Assembly (NCBI GenBank): GCA_013180625.2
Contig: SNVD02011111.1
Span: 62,001 to 126,000 of the forward strand
Origin: Boswellia sacra
Taxonomy: Eukaryota > Streptophyta > Magnoliopsida > Sapindales > Burseraceae
Direction of reading: 5' to 3'
DNA: 64,000 bases
Made by a program: the position numbers and the translations under genes. Below are positions 1 to 10,859 of this stretch, one piece after another (position 1 is the first letter of the stretch; each line of letters starts with the position of its first letter). Under the pieces are notes generated by a model, which was not told where the DNA came from, did no database searches, and was given only the letters and a program-made list of their open reading frames with translations.

Positions 1-1903
1 TTGCTCCATCTCCAAATGTGAATTTCCATCTCTGCATGCTTTAAAATCTGTTAGAAACAATTTATTTTCAGTCATGTGCCTGGAACAACCGCTGTCAAAA
101 TACCACAAATCATTAGAAGCATGATTAAGTGTAGTAAAGGTAACATGGCATACTGTTTTGTCTTTCTTAACCCACTGCTGTTTTGATTTTGGTAACAGTT
201 TAAATTATTTCGATTTTTTATGCAAGAGATTCTACAATTTAAAGCATCTAGGCCAAATATATCCCTTTTTACCGCAAAATTAGTAAATAGGAATGAATTT
301 TCTTACCTTTTCAGGACTGGATCTGAAAGAACTTAGTGGAGAAACATACGTTTCACTGCTCTTAGTGTTTGGACTTGACTTTAAAGAAGTAGTTTCAAAG
401 TTCTTACCTGATGTTGAAGCTTTTACAAAGACTTTTTTGGATAAAGATGCAACGTTTCCTTCAGTGTACCCCAATCCATGTTTGTTGGAGTTGTCTCTTC
501 CAAGATTCAAAACTTGATCAAGTTTGGCTGCTCCAATTTTGAGCTGATTCACACACTGTTTGCTGTTAGCCAGTTCTGTTGTGATTTTCTCAATGTATGC
601 TGTTTTGTCTGTCAAAACAGTCTCAAGTTCAGTGATGTGATTTTCAGTATAAGCTTTCTCACATTTCAGAACTTCAATTTCCCGCTTTAAAGGTATTGAT
701 TTCTTTTTTCTGGCTCAGCCATTCACCATATAGTGCATTGTAAGTTTCTTGCAACTCTTCATAATATTCTGGTCCATCTTCTTCATCTGAATGATCAACA
801 CTGTCTTGACAGTCTGCTGTTATGTTTGACATAACAGCCTTTCCTTTATCTGCTACAGAAGCAGTAAATGCAACAAAATTACTCATACAATCTTGGTCTT
901 CTGACTCCGATTCTGATTCATCACTCCATGTTGCTGTCAGCCCTTTGTTTTTCTTTTTGAGATTAGCACATTCAGATTGAATATACCCATAACCAGAACA
1001 TTCATAACATTGAATCTGCCATTTCTTTTCAGGTTGTTTAGTTTTCTTTTTATCATTCTCCTTGCTGAACTTTTCTTCACTTATGTTTGATGGCTTTCCT
1101 TGATTCTTTTTCCTGATATTTCTTTTCATAAACTTGACATAATTTTTTGTCAGAAAAGCAATTTGTTTAGAATTAGTTTCATCAAACTCATCACTACATT
1201 CATCTTCAGATTTTTCAGCCTTCACATTAAATGCAATACTTTTACCCTTTTGTTTTCGAGTACTTTGATTTATTTCAAAGTTTTCGAGAATGCCTATCAA
1301 CTCATCAACTCTCATTTCATCAGTGTCTTTAACTTCTTCAATGGCAGAAATTTTGGGTTGAAATTTGTCAGGGACTGACCTAAGTATTTTTCTAACAACT
1401 TCTGTATCAGTGAAATTTTTACCAAGCATGTATGCAGAGTTTGTTATGTGACACATGTTAGAATAAAAATCGAAAATTGATTCATCTTCATGCATCATCA
1501 GATTTTCAAACTGAGAATTCAGCCTCATTAATTTAGATCTTTTGATAGATGTAGTACCTTCATGTTTTACCTCAAGTATGTCCCATACTTCGTTGGCTGC
1601 TTTGCATCTAGAAATCTGTCCGAAGTTATTCAAGTCGACTGCAGCAAAGATTGTGTTAAGAGCCTTGGAGTTCCAACTGGATCTACGGTATTCTTCATCA
1701 GACCATTCATCCTCTGGTTTTGGTTCGACATTACCAAGAGCATTCAATTTTGTTGGAGGTGTCCACCCCTTAAGTACACTCGTCCAAGCCCTATCATCAA
1801 GAGACTTGATGAACATCATCATTCTTACCTTCCAATATGGATAATTACTGTCATCAAGAATAGGTGGTTGCATTCCAGATCCTCCGTTGCGTATAAACTC
1901 CAT
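1..1903 (-). pseudogene. Copia A gag and start of pol, broken
   Basis: The reading frame opens with ATG at 1903 and codes 409 residues to 674. Residues about 15-210 are the plant Copia gag fold (DUF4219/UBN2 type; note the YPYWKVRM and RRSSWNSKAL motifs). Residues 299-312 are a CCHC zinc knuckle whose histidine is replaced by tyrosine (Y307). A frameshift near 680 is followed by a lysine/glutamate-rich coiled coil (about 680-280) and a second knuckle near 225-270 preceded by a stop codon. At 1-120 the protease starts, with its active-site DSG and the CSRHMT motif; a further frameshift is near 30. Gag would form the intracellular particle, and protease would cleave the polyprotein. The upstream coding part is the best preserved of the three related copies here, but it is still dead. 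Confidence 0.85.
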
Positions 1904-1952
1904 CCTTCCAGATTAACTTGATCGTTTTCTTCACTTGTCTATCAGTGAACCT

Positions 1953-1964
1953 GCACTGATACCA
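1953..1964 (-). other. Primer binding site of Copia A
   Basis: On the minus strand the sequence TGGTATCAGTGC lies two bases inside the LTR end. It matches the complement of the 3' end of plant initiator tRNA-Met (TGGTATCAGAGC) with one mismatch. Confidence 0.8.
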
Positions 1965-1966
1965 AT

Positions 1967-2849
1967 TGACAATTCTGGAGGTATGCAGTTACAAATAACA
2001 ATACAGTCAACTGTTACGTAAAACAACACAGGAGGATTTTTACGTGGTTCGGTTATAAAAAATATACGTCCACGGACAGCTATTGAGTTGCAATTCACTA
2101 TGCTCTTGTTTGTACAATCTTTAGGACCTTTTACAGTGCTAACTCACCCTCACACACAGACCTAATCTTTGACAAACAAAATGTTCGCAAAGATTCTAAA
2201 CACTAGTGAAATTACTCACTCTCTGTTACACAGAACTTAATAGCACACTGTTAAGTTAAACTTAACACCCGATATCTGATAGAATAAAAACACTCAACCC
2301 TCTAGATTCCCAAGTGTTTAATTACTCTCTCAAACTGAATCAATACCTCATGTACGATTTTTTAATTTCCATACATGATTACAATGACTCAATAAATCAA
2401 AGAAACAAAGTCATTCCTTGGCATTCAAGCTTGTCTCTTGCAAAGTTGTAGAATGCCTTTTAACAATCAACAATCTCTCTTCTTCATAAAAGAAGCCCTC
2501 TCTATGTTGTTGACGTTTTATTATATAATGAGAGACCTTCATTCAATCTTCCCAAAATCCTATAAGTATCTTAATCAAGATTTTATTAGGATTAGGATAA
2601 AAACATAATAGAAAATGCCTTTAGTTAATCTCCTAAAGGAATAAGAGTATATCAACTATCTTCCTATCTTGATTAGGATACAAAATATTATCCTGATCAA
2701 GAGAGATAATAATCAAGGTACTTCCTATAAAAATTAGCTAGAAACAGTAAAATAGGAATAAAACCCTGTAATTACTTTTATCACAAGTTAATCAAAATTT
2801 TGAACATATATATATATATATATCACATGTGTGACGTTTATCACCAACA
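1967..2849 (-). repeat. 5' LTR of Copia A (883 bp)
   Basis: On the minus strand it starts TGTTGGTG and ends TTGTCA. It shares blocks with the LTRs of element B, for example the internal stretch around TACTGTTTCTAG and the terminal TAACTGCATAC. Near its start it has a (TA)n run at about 2806-2822 in the place where the B LTR carries its GTGTCGAG array; that array is absent here. Confidence 0.85.
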
Positions 2850-3424
2850 CGTTTCCATCATCTTACACAAGCATTCAGTGATAGCCAACCTTTTTACAAC
2901 CTTACTCAAGCATAAAGCAAAGCCATCCACGCCAAAAAAAAAAACCAAATTGTCTATCCAGCCAACAAGTGATGCATATATAGCAAGTAAAATAAGAAGC
3001 TAAATATATCCAAAATAAAAGATTTCAATTATAGTCCATAGTGATATTGGACACATTAGCTTAAGAGTTGTGTACATGGTACTATGGCTACAAGCTATGA
3101 TTCCAAAATCATGATATAGATCTGTCATATGCAATATTTTTACAAAACAAAAAAAAGAAGCAAATGTACGAACCATTGACAGTTTTTAATCATATAAAGC
3201 ATGTGTTGGCCATCTAAACATATCCCACAAAGTAGTTCCAAAAACATTATTCGACTTCTAATTACTAAGCTGAGTATTCACTTTCAACTGCTGTTGCAGT
3301 CCCACTTCCACCTTGAGATGCATCTCCACTGCCTATTAAATGAAAATGAGAAACAACAAAAAAGAATGATGAAATTCATACCAGTTACTTGAGTAATCTA
3401 TGTCTCAAAGTATTATAACCCTTA
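2850..3424. other. Intergenic, no feature recognised
   Basis: AT-rich sequence between Copia A and the next DNA transposon. Short open frames on the plus strand have no recognisable domain. I see no gene or repeat here. Confidence 0.6.
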
Positions 3425-4863
3425 GGCTGCGTTTGGAAGTCAGGACTGGACTGGACTGGACTGAGATTGGGATTGGGATTGGGACTAGACTAGATTGGAC
3501 TGGACTATAGATAGTACTATATTATATTTGGTATAGTATGGGACTGGACTATAGTAGTATATAATAAAATTTTAGAAATCAATTTTTAAATATAAAATAA
3601 ATTATTTTAATCAAGTTTGATTGAAACAAAAATTAATTTAATATTTATTAAAAATATTTAAAAACTTGTTACTGCTTTTATAAAAATTAACATATTTTGC
3701 ATTTCATTATGAATTAATTATTATATAAATTATAAATAATAATTTTAATATTTTGGACTAATTTTTAATTATTATTACATCATTTTTATAAGTGAATAAT
3801 GAACATTAATTTTGGATAAAAATAATTAAATATGTAAATATAATTAAAAATTATACTATATTATGAAATCATTACAAAGGTGATATAATTATTTATTATA
3901 TATATAAATTTCTATATTTTATTAATAGTTTTTTAATAATATTTCATTTTTATTATATGAAAATAAAATTATTTTGAAATTAGTAATTGAGTAATCTAAT
4001 TAATTATCGTATTTATAGATGTTTATATTATTATATTGATTTTTTAATAATATTCTATTTTATTATATAAAAATAAAATTATTTTGGATTTATTAATTGA
4101 GTAGTTCAATTAATTATTGTATTTATAAATGCTCATATTATTATATTAATTTTTAAATAATATTCCATTTTATTATGTAAAAAATTATTTTGGAATTAAT
4201 TATTTGAGTAATTCAATTAATTATTGTATTTATAAATGTTTATATTATTATATTAATTTCTTAATAATTTTTTATTTTTATTATATAAAAATAATATTAT
4301 TTTGGAATTATTAATTGATTAATTCAATTAATTATTGTATTTCTAAGTGTTTATGTTATTATAATAATTTTTTTGGTAATATTTCATTTTTATTATATAA
4401 AATTAATATTATTTTGGAATTATTAATTGAATAATGTACTTATTTATTATATTTATGAGATTTTTTATTTTTATATTAATATGAGTGTAATAATATTTCT
4501 TTTTGTATTATATTAATTTTTATAAAATTATTAATGATAATATATTTATTTTTAATTTTTGTCGATAAATAATTTATATTATCTTTTTAATGTTTTTATT
4601 AATAATTTTTTATTTTATTTTTTATTATATTATATCACTTATTGTTATTAATTATAATAAGATTAAAAAAAATAAAATATTGACCCAAACTTGGGACAAC
4701 TTGTCCCATGGTGAACCATGGGACAAGTTGTCCCATGAATTGGGCACTATTGGGACTAGCATTAGTCTAGTCCCAATCTCCTTAAAGTGTTCCAAACAAG
4801 AGATAGGACAAATAGTCCTAAAAATAGTCTAGTCCCCCCTTTTGTCCTGTCTCCCAAACATGC
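3425..4863. mobile_element. Non-autonomous DNA transposon, PIF/Harbinger-like
   Basis: The left end (GCTGCGTTTGGAAGTCAGGAC after the first G) and the inverse of the right end (GCATGTTTGGGAGACAGGAC) form imperfect terminal inverted repeats. TTA flanks both sides (3422-3424 and 4864-4866), which is the target duplication of PIF/Harbinger transposons; a 5-bp reading, CTTAG on both sides, is also possible. Behind the left end there are repeated GGACT and GGGATT motifs. The roughly 1.1-kb middle is extremely AT-rich with no coding potential, so the element would depend on a transposase supplied elsewhere. A hAT origin is the main alternative. Confidence 0.6.
4692..4735. repeat. Perfect 20-bp inverted repeat with 4-bp loop
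   Basis: The arms at 4692-4711 and 4716-4735 are exact reverse complements, separated by TGAA. Each arm contains GGGACAAGTTGTCCC, which is itself palindromic. It lies close to the right end of the DNA transposon. Confidence 0.9.
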
Positions 4864-4871
4864 TTAGTCCT

Positions 4872-5035
4872 CTGAATCTCTTGTTGCACTAAGCTTCCAA
4901 TGCCTCATTTCCCTCAACTGTTGTTATCTGAATCTTTGGTTGCACTTCCAACACCTTTATTTCTATCAATGGTTGTTCTCTGAATCTCTAGTTACATTGA
5001 GCTTCCAGCATCTCTATTTCTATCAGTTGCTTCCT
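4872..5035. repeat. Three imperfect tandem repeats of about 55 bp
   Basis: Units start with CTGAATCT at 4872, 4928 and 4980, and each continues through a GCTTCCA-like block and a TTTCTATCA-like block. They sit directly outside the right end of the DNA transposon at 3425-4863. Confidence 0.7.
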
Positions 5036-7070
5036 ACAAGATGTAATTACAAATTTTTACAACTAGATTTGAATAAAAAAGCACATTTTGATAAATAATG
5101 ACATAATCCAAATTAAAGTAGTGGTTATTCACCCGATATCTTGCTTTTTTGGCCTTTTTACCCAAGGTAGGTCCGGTCCTTTTGTTATGCACCAATAGAT
5201 GACAACGTTTATATTAAACAGTATAGGCTCTTGACTATTTAGACTTCTCATTCTCTTCCCCCCTCCTAACCAAAGCAGGCCTTCCCATTCTTGTCCTTTT
5301 GCTTGGAGGATAAAATTCTTCTTCATTATGCTCATTCCATATGCATTGATTAGGGATTGGCCTTAATATATGGCTATAGGTTTGTCTAAACATGTCTATA
5401 GTATATGTGCAGTGGACATATTTAGTAATAAATTAAGGAATAAGTCTTTGATATAAGCAAGGGAACTGACTGCATGGCTACATAGGAGTCCAGAAATCTA
5501 CCACATACCACAATCACAAGTATGCAGCTTCATACTGACAACATATGTTCTTGTTGGTGTTTGAAATTCATCCATGATCTCATGTAATTCATCACCAGGC
5601 CAAAACACTCTTAACTTTCTTGCATTTGACATGGTCTTTTCAAATTTGGCTTGTGCTCTTGGTGGCAGGGTTGCAACCCAATCATTGACTAGTTGTCTCT
5701 TTTTCGGGCCTCTTTTCATCATTTTTCTCTTATAATACTCAAGCAGATTGAGGACTGGTAGACCTCTATTATCACCCAACCAGTTATTGAAGGACTCAAA
5801 CATGTTGTTGGCAACATAGTCTGATTTAACTCCTTTCTAAAATAAATTCGGACACCAATGCTTCGATTGATTGTCAAGAACCCATTGATAGGCTGATTCA
5901 TCTTCATCTTTCAACTTCTTTATGGTTGCATTAAATCTACTTTGTTAGAGGATTTACTAATTGCCCAAAACAACTTCTTATGCTCTATGCTTGGGTATCT
6001 TTTCTTAAAGTTGGCATACAGATGTCTTGCAGAATTTCTCACTTTAACTCTCAGCCAATATTTCATCACTGCCTTTATGACCCTTTTATGTCTGCCAGGT
6101 ATGATAGCTAATGGCTTATCATCCACTGGCCCAAGAAAAACGCTCATGTTATGTAAAAACCAACCCCAAGAATCATTACTCTCCACCTCACATATACAGC
6201 TGGCAAGAGGATAAATACTATAGTTTGCATCAATAGAGACAACTAATAAAAGGACTTCACTATGAGGTCCTTTAAGATGGTAGCCATTCACACCTATGAA
6301 TCCATTACAATCATTCAAGAACTCTTTTTTTTATTTGTGCCGTGAAACTAAAAAAAAAAATCTCTTGAACCTAGGGGTATAGGGAATTGAAGACCTGTTT
6401 CAGCTCTTGTACCAACAGACCTAGGGTTTGACTCAAGAAAAACTTTAGATAACTTCTCAGTATAGCATATGATGCTGCATGCCCCCATCCCTTCAGAAGC
6501 TATGAACTTGTTCCTAGCCCTATATAGTTTATGCTTTGGGATCACCAGCTTATGTTTCTTAAAGATCTCATCCTGAATTGGCTTGATGAATTGACCTTTT
6601 ACAACTGTAGCTAGTGACCCAAACTCTTTGGAAAGCCACGTTGAATTTGCCTCCCTATTCCTTTGGACTCTAGGCTACCTGTGAGATGGGTTGTAGCTCT
6701 TTATTTCAAAACACTCAATACCCTTAGTCCTCGAGGCATATATTTTCCATTTGCAATCTTTACTAGAGCACTTAGCTAATACCCTTCTCTTCTTATTTTT
6801 TAGTCTCTTGATTATAAATCCTTCATGGATAACAAATGGTACATGTTCCCAAAAATATGTCCAACCTTAACGAAATTCATTTTTGCACAAGTTCTTGTTG
6901 ATTTTTACCACTTTGTCATCAGTATCATTGTCAATGCCATCATCAGATCTTCTAAAGTAGCTTCTAAGTCAGACAAGTTGCAATCATTATCCATATCTCC
7001 CTCTCAAGCAGTATCTTGTGTAGCACCATCAATCACAGTCACTTATTCTTCTTTATCTTCCTCATCACTC

Positions 7071-7517
7071 TGATGTAGGACAGATTAGGAATAAATTAGG
7101 GATTTTAATTTTGATTTTAGGGATTTTAATAAATTAGGGATTTTGACTATTATTAGGGATTTTGACTTCCTAAATTGCGAGTAATCCTAATTTGAGTTAT
7201 TTTCCTAATTAATAGTTTACTATTTTATTTAGGATTTAATTTTGGTATTTTCTAGTTAAACTAGGATTATGATTCTATTTCCTAATAGGATTTTATTTCC
7301 TAGTAGAACTAGGCTTTAAGGTCCTATAAATAGGAACCTTTAGTTATGTTATTTTTAGACTTGGTTGTTATTGTTTTTTGGATCTTTTAGTAAAAAGATT
7401 ATTTCTCCCTCAATTTTCACTCTACTTCTTCCCCAAATTTCTTCTATTATTTCTCCCCTTTCCTCTGTCTACATCTCCCTCCCTTTCTGTTAACTTGAGG
7501 AACCCCGTTCCTCATCA
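7071..7517 (+). repeat. 5' LTR of the 1.9-kb element
   Basis: TG...CA ends. TATAAATAGG at 7325-7334 is a convincing TATA box. The LTR is rich in TAGGGATTTT and CCTAAT motifs upstream of it. Confidence 0.93.
7325..7334 (+). promoter_or_regulatory. LTR TATA box
   Basis: TATAAATAGG lies about 190 bp before the LTR end and is repeated at 8768-8777 in the 3' LTR. Confidence 0.7.
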
Positions 7518-7519
7518 AT

Positions 7520-7531
7520 TGGTATCAGAGC
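7520..7531 (+). other. Primer binding site, tRNA-Met
   Basis: TGGTATCAGAGC begins two bases after the 5' LTR, an exact match to the usual plant initiator tRNA-Met primer site. Confidence 0.9.
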
Positions 7532-7674
7532 GTGGTTTTGATCCCCTCTTATACTATTATCCTTTAATTTTTGTTCAATCCATAAACCCTAAAACCTCCC
7601 ACCACCATCAACTTACTTCACCCTAATTTCATCTTCCATCACCCCTCCCAAAAAAAAAAAAAAAAAAAAAAAAC

Positions 7675-7755
7675 TGTTCATCCGTTCACTGTTCACAGCG
7701 AGTACTGTTCATTGCGTACTGTTCACGGATGTCACTGTTCACCGTGGATACTGTT
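7675..7755 (+). repeat. Six ACTGTTCA repeats in the leader
   Basis: ACTGTTCA occurs six times in about 80 bp with 14-17 bp spacing, just after a run of about 25 A residues (near 7649-7672). The ORF start lies at the end of this array. Confidence 0.85.
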
Positions 7756-8472
7756 CATCAACAGCACATAATTCGAAGCAAGAAAAATCAAACTGAAGAC
7801 CCTGACATATCTGAAAACGTTCGGGTTGATGCTTTGGAAAACAGGTTGGAAGAAATATTAACAATTGTAAAAGCCTTACAAGCTTCCTTTCTTAAAATAC
7901 ATGGCCCTAATTTGGAGTCATCCACCAAACATAGGAATCAAGAGATCTTGGGTGCAACTCCTAAGAACCATGAGGATGAGTGTGATGATTCTAGTGGAGA
8001 TGATGAAGCAAGCGAGATTGATCTTGTAGATGGGCATGAATCTAGAGGTGATATTGAGATTGAGGGCAAGACGAATACTAATGATGATGTGGAGCCTACA
8101 TGTGAAGAATCTAGAGGTGATATTGAGATCGAGGGCAAGATGAATTCTAATAATGATGTGGAGCCTATATGTAAAGAATCTCATGAAATCATTCAAGAAG
8201 TTGATTTCATAGGTTGTGATTCATATTTAGGTTCTTCTATTCCTATCATTGGGTCAACGGTGAAGTCTTTTATTAGGTCAACGGTCAAATCTTCTATGGG
8301 GATTATTGTTGCTATACCAATATTGAAGGCCGATGAAGCATCAATAATTTTTCCATCATGTGTGCTTCCAATATTGGATCATCATGAAGCGAAGATTTGG
8401 ATTGACGACTTTCCAATGATCATGCAAGATAAGACGTGGCGTTTCCTCGTGTATTGGCAATTTCCTCCTTGA
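7729..8472 (+). CDS. Uncharacterised 247-residue protein of the non-autonomous LTR element
   Basis: One uninterrupted frame fills most of the internal region. I do not recognise a known enzymatic domain. Residues about 27-60 (VDALENRLEEILTIVKALQ) form a probable short coiled coil. Residues about 85-150 are acidic, with a duplicated 23-residue unit (8038-8106 and 8107-8175: ESRGDIEIEGK then DVEP and C). The C-terminus has WIDDFP and TWRFLVYW motifs. It could be a shortened gag/pol fusion of a parent Gypsy element or a new linker protein. The ATG at 7729 lies in the ACTGTTCA array; no other upstream start is better. Whether it is translated is unknown. Confidence 0.55.
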   Translation: MSLFTVDTVHQQHIIRSKKNQTEDPDISENVRVDALENRLEEILTIVKALQASFLKIHGPNLESSTKHRNQEILGATPKNHEDECDDSSGDDEASEIDLVDGHESRGDIEIEGKTNTNDDVEPTCEESRGDIEIEGKMNSNNDVEPICKESHEIIQEVDFIGCDSYLGSSIPIIGSTVKSFIRSTVKSSMGIIVAIPILKADEASIIFPSCVLPILDHHEAKIWIDDFPMIMQDKTWRFLVYWQFPP

Positions 8473-8498
8473 CAACTCGCCAGGAGTCGAGTTTTTTT

Positions 8499-8513
8499 CA
8501 AGAGGGAGAGAAT
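8499..8513 (+). other. Polypurine tract of the 1.9-kb element
   Basis: CAAGAGGGAGAGAAT immediately precedes the 3' LTR, the position where plus-strand priming occurs. Confidence 0.75.
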
Positions 8514-8960
8514 TGATGTAGGACAGATTAGGAATAAATTAGGGATTTTAATTTTGATTTTAGGGATTTTAATAAATTAGGGATTTTGACTATTATTAGG
8601 GATTTTGACTTCCTAAATTGGGAGTAATCCTAATTTGAGTTATTTTCCTAATTAATAGTTTACTATTTTATTTAGGATTTAATTTTGGTATTTTCTAGTT
8701 AAACTAGGATTATGATTCTATTTCCTAATAGGATTTTATTTCCTAGTAGAACTAGGCTTTAAGGTCCTATAAATAGGAACCTTTAGTTATGTTATTTTCA
8801 GACTTGGTTGTTATTGTTTTTTGGATCTTTTAGTAAAAAGATTATTTCTCCCTCAATTTTCACTCTACTTCTTCCCCAAATTTCTTCTATTATTTCTCCC
8901 CTTTCCTCTGTCTACATCTCCCTCCCTTTCTCTTAACTTGAGGAACCCCGTTCCTCATCA
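8514..8960 (+). repeat. 3' LTR of the 1.9-kb element
   Basis: Same length as the 5' LTR (447 bp). I see about three substitutions: C/G in the AAATTGCGAG stretch, T/C in ATTTTTAGAC, and G/C near CTTTCTGTTAAC. Confidence 0.93.
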
Positions 8961-9430
8961 CACTCCAATAGAAGTTGTTCTTAAGTTCTATTTCATAGCC
9001 ACTTTAATTAGCTCCATTCGCTTCATCCTTTTCTGCTTCCTAATGGGTTACTTCATTCTTTAAATTAGTTGCTGGCTCATCATGCGGCTCATTGACTGGA
9101 TCATCAACTACCTCTTGGTATGCTTCATGGAGTGGTTTACAAAATTCTTTGTGGACTACTTCATTTTCCGTAGGCAACACTGCCATATACATACTAATAG
9201 TTTTTATCTCTCTAACTAGATGTTGTGCAAAAACTATCATCATATCACCATCATTGTTCACAACCATTTCTTTACTAGACCAAGGGGCTATTCCATGAAG
9301 ACTCAAGACGGTTGGGAGGTAGAATTTTAGGGAACTCTGTCAATAGTTGTGCCTCCTTAAGCAACATCATCCTATTGTACAAGTCAAGAGATCTATTTGG
9401 GAAAGGGAGTATTCCTCTCCAAGTAGACTA

Positions 9431-10129
9431 ACCATTATTGTCAACTTTTCATCCACTCTCCTATTTATATCAATCAAACAAAGAATACAAAAAAAAATAT
9501 CATAAACATTTAGAATAGATTCTTGCTTCAATAGAATTCAAACTGCTCATATATTTCACTATATGAATGGTAAATGTAATAAATAAGATCTACAAAATAT
9601 ATTATACACATATTTAAATAAAAGGTTTCACTATTACATCAAGTGGAAGTATAAAACGTACATGGCGATGAGGCACATAAAAATAGGTAAGACAAACCCA
9701 AAAAGAAAAGAATTAAAAGGCAAAACTTAAACCATTGTACATTTAAGGATTTAAAAAAAAATTCTCAATAATCAGAAATAATATGAACCAAACAAAACAT
9801 GGCATTTTGAGGAAAAAAAGGGTATTTCAAACCCTAAAAATGATTAAAAAAAAACTTTATCTATTATTCGCTTAGAAAGTACAAAAAAAAAAGAACTTTT
9901 CAAGACAAAAGTATGAAAACACAGATCTTATATGATGCATAGAAAGCTTATCAACCTCATAAAACATGCATGCTAGTACATGCTTTTGGATTAAAAAAAG
10001 CGTATTTTAAGCCCAAAAAAATAGTATAAATCATAACTTTAATACTAGTTCACTCATTAAAGTAAAAAAAAAAATTTTAAAGCAAAAAAAAGAACATAAA
10101 TCGCATATGATGCACGGAAAGTGTAGAGT
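9431..10129. repeat. A-rich intergenic DNA with an imperfect tandem duplication
   Basis: No gene is seen. At about 9806-10125 two diverged copies of a roughly 160-bp A-rich segment follow each other; both end with a TATGATGCA..GAAAG motif. This may be the outer part of the LTR described next. Confidence 0.45.
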
Positions 10130-10243
10130 TTCAAAAGAAATTAATATATATGCATTTATATATTGCAAAATTTAGAGATTATGTCTAAAGGATTGAGTGG
10201 GTTTGAAGTTGGTGGACCTAGGCCCATGAACCAAGGCCATATA

Positions 10244-10253
10244 TTTATATAAG
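10244..10253 (+). promoter_or_regulatory. LTR TATA box
   Basis: TTTATATAAG is followed by GAGACGG and a purine-rich leader, as expected for an LTR promoter. Confidence 0.55.
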
Positions 10254-10859
10254 AGACGGTTTTTCTAGAATTAAGGAGAAGAAAAAAAAGGGGGAAAGAG
10301 AGAAGAGTTTCACGGTTCCAGGAAGAGAAGAAGGAGAAGAAGAAAAGAGAGGGAAGAAAAGAGCGAAAAAATTTCAAAGAAGTGTATAAGCTTGGAAAAC
10401 AAAGAGGGATTTTCTAACACTATGCTTATCTCATGTCATGTATTTTGTTGTTTAATTGATATTGGTTTGTTATGCATGTGATCTATTCTAAATTGATTGT
10501 TTTGTTGCTTGGATGATGAACAATGAGTGAAACTACTTATTGTAAGTTGATTGTTTGTGGTTTGAATTAATGAGGAATTATGTGTGAAAACTAAGTGTTG
10601 ATGAAGTGAAGTAGAGATGGTTTTGAGAGGGGTTGTAGTTCATGTGACTATCTTGTGTTATTTGAGCTGATGCATTTTTCTGGATTGAGAATTGTATGAT
10701 TTTTCATTTGCTTAGCAAAATAGACATATGAAGCTTTAATTAGCCACTGATTTTGTTAAATTTGGAGTTAAATGGATTTTTGGTGAATTTTTGAAGTTGG
10801 GAGTCAAAATATAGAAATGGGGTGCTTTAATCGACTTTAGATTTCGATCTGAGGTTTCC

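Larger units (their letters stand above)
1..2849 (-). mobile_element. Ty1/Copia LTR retrotransposon A, 5' part only (runs off the left edge)
   Basis: Read on the minus strand the order is LTR (2849 to 1967), tRNA-Met primer site, gag, second zinc knuckle and the beginning of the protease, where the window ends. The LTR begins TGTTGGTG and ends TTGTCA, followed by ATTGGTATCAG, the same layout as elements B and C in this window. The gag protein is clearly homologous to those of B and C and is closest to B. The 3' half, including the second LTR, lies outside the window, so no target-site duplication can be tested. The bases next to the LTR on its outer side are CGTTT. Confidence 0.9.
7071..8960 (+). 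mobile_element. Young non-autonomous LTR retrotransposon, 1890 bp, TSD CACTC
   Basis: Two 447-bp direct repeats (7071-7517 and 8514-8960) begin TGATGTAGG and end CTCATCA. CACTC stands on both sides (7066-7070 and 8961-8965). A tRNA-Met primer site follows the first repeat and a purine tract precedes the second. The LTRs differ at only about three sites by eye, so the insertion is recent. The internal 996 bp holds one ORF without recognisable gag, protease, RT or integrase motifs, so mobilisation must rely on a partner element. The sequence before the 3' LTR (a GTCGAG stretch followed by CAAGAGGGAGAGAAT) resembles the end of many plant Gypsy elements. It sits in the N-terminal part of the MULE gene. 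Confidence 0.93.
5129..9430 (-). pseudogene. Mutator-like (MULE/MuDR) transposase, dead and split by an LTR element
   Basis: Read from right to left on the minus strand: an acidic N-terminal part (9430-8961), the insertion 8960-7071, more acidic sequence (7065-6850), a cysteine-containing MuDR-type DNA-binding segment (about 6850-6600), an ARNKFIA motif (about 6500), the MULE catalytic core (6318-5920, with GYHLKGP and DSWGWFL motifs), a C-terminal segment (5803-5500), and a SWIM zinc finger (about 5525-5440, CDC...CSHAV) with a stop inside it. The aspartate expected before GYHLKG is asparagine, and the second catalytic position (expected SD) reads PG, so the DDE-type active site is lost as well as the frame. 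It would have cut and joined DNA in the nucleus. No terminal inverted repeats were found for it. Confidence 0.85.

Noticed and set aside
7918..8196. Minus-strand frames opposite the unknown ORF
   Set aside because: They mirror the 69-bp duplication. The plus-strand frame is longer, covers the element between primer site and purine tract, and follows the LTR direction.
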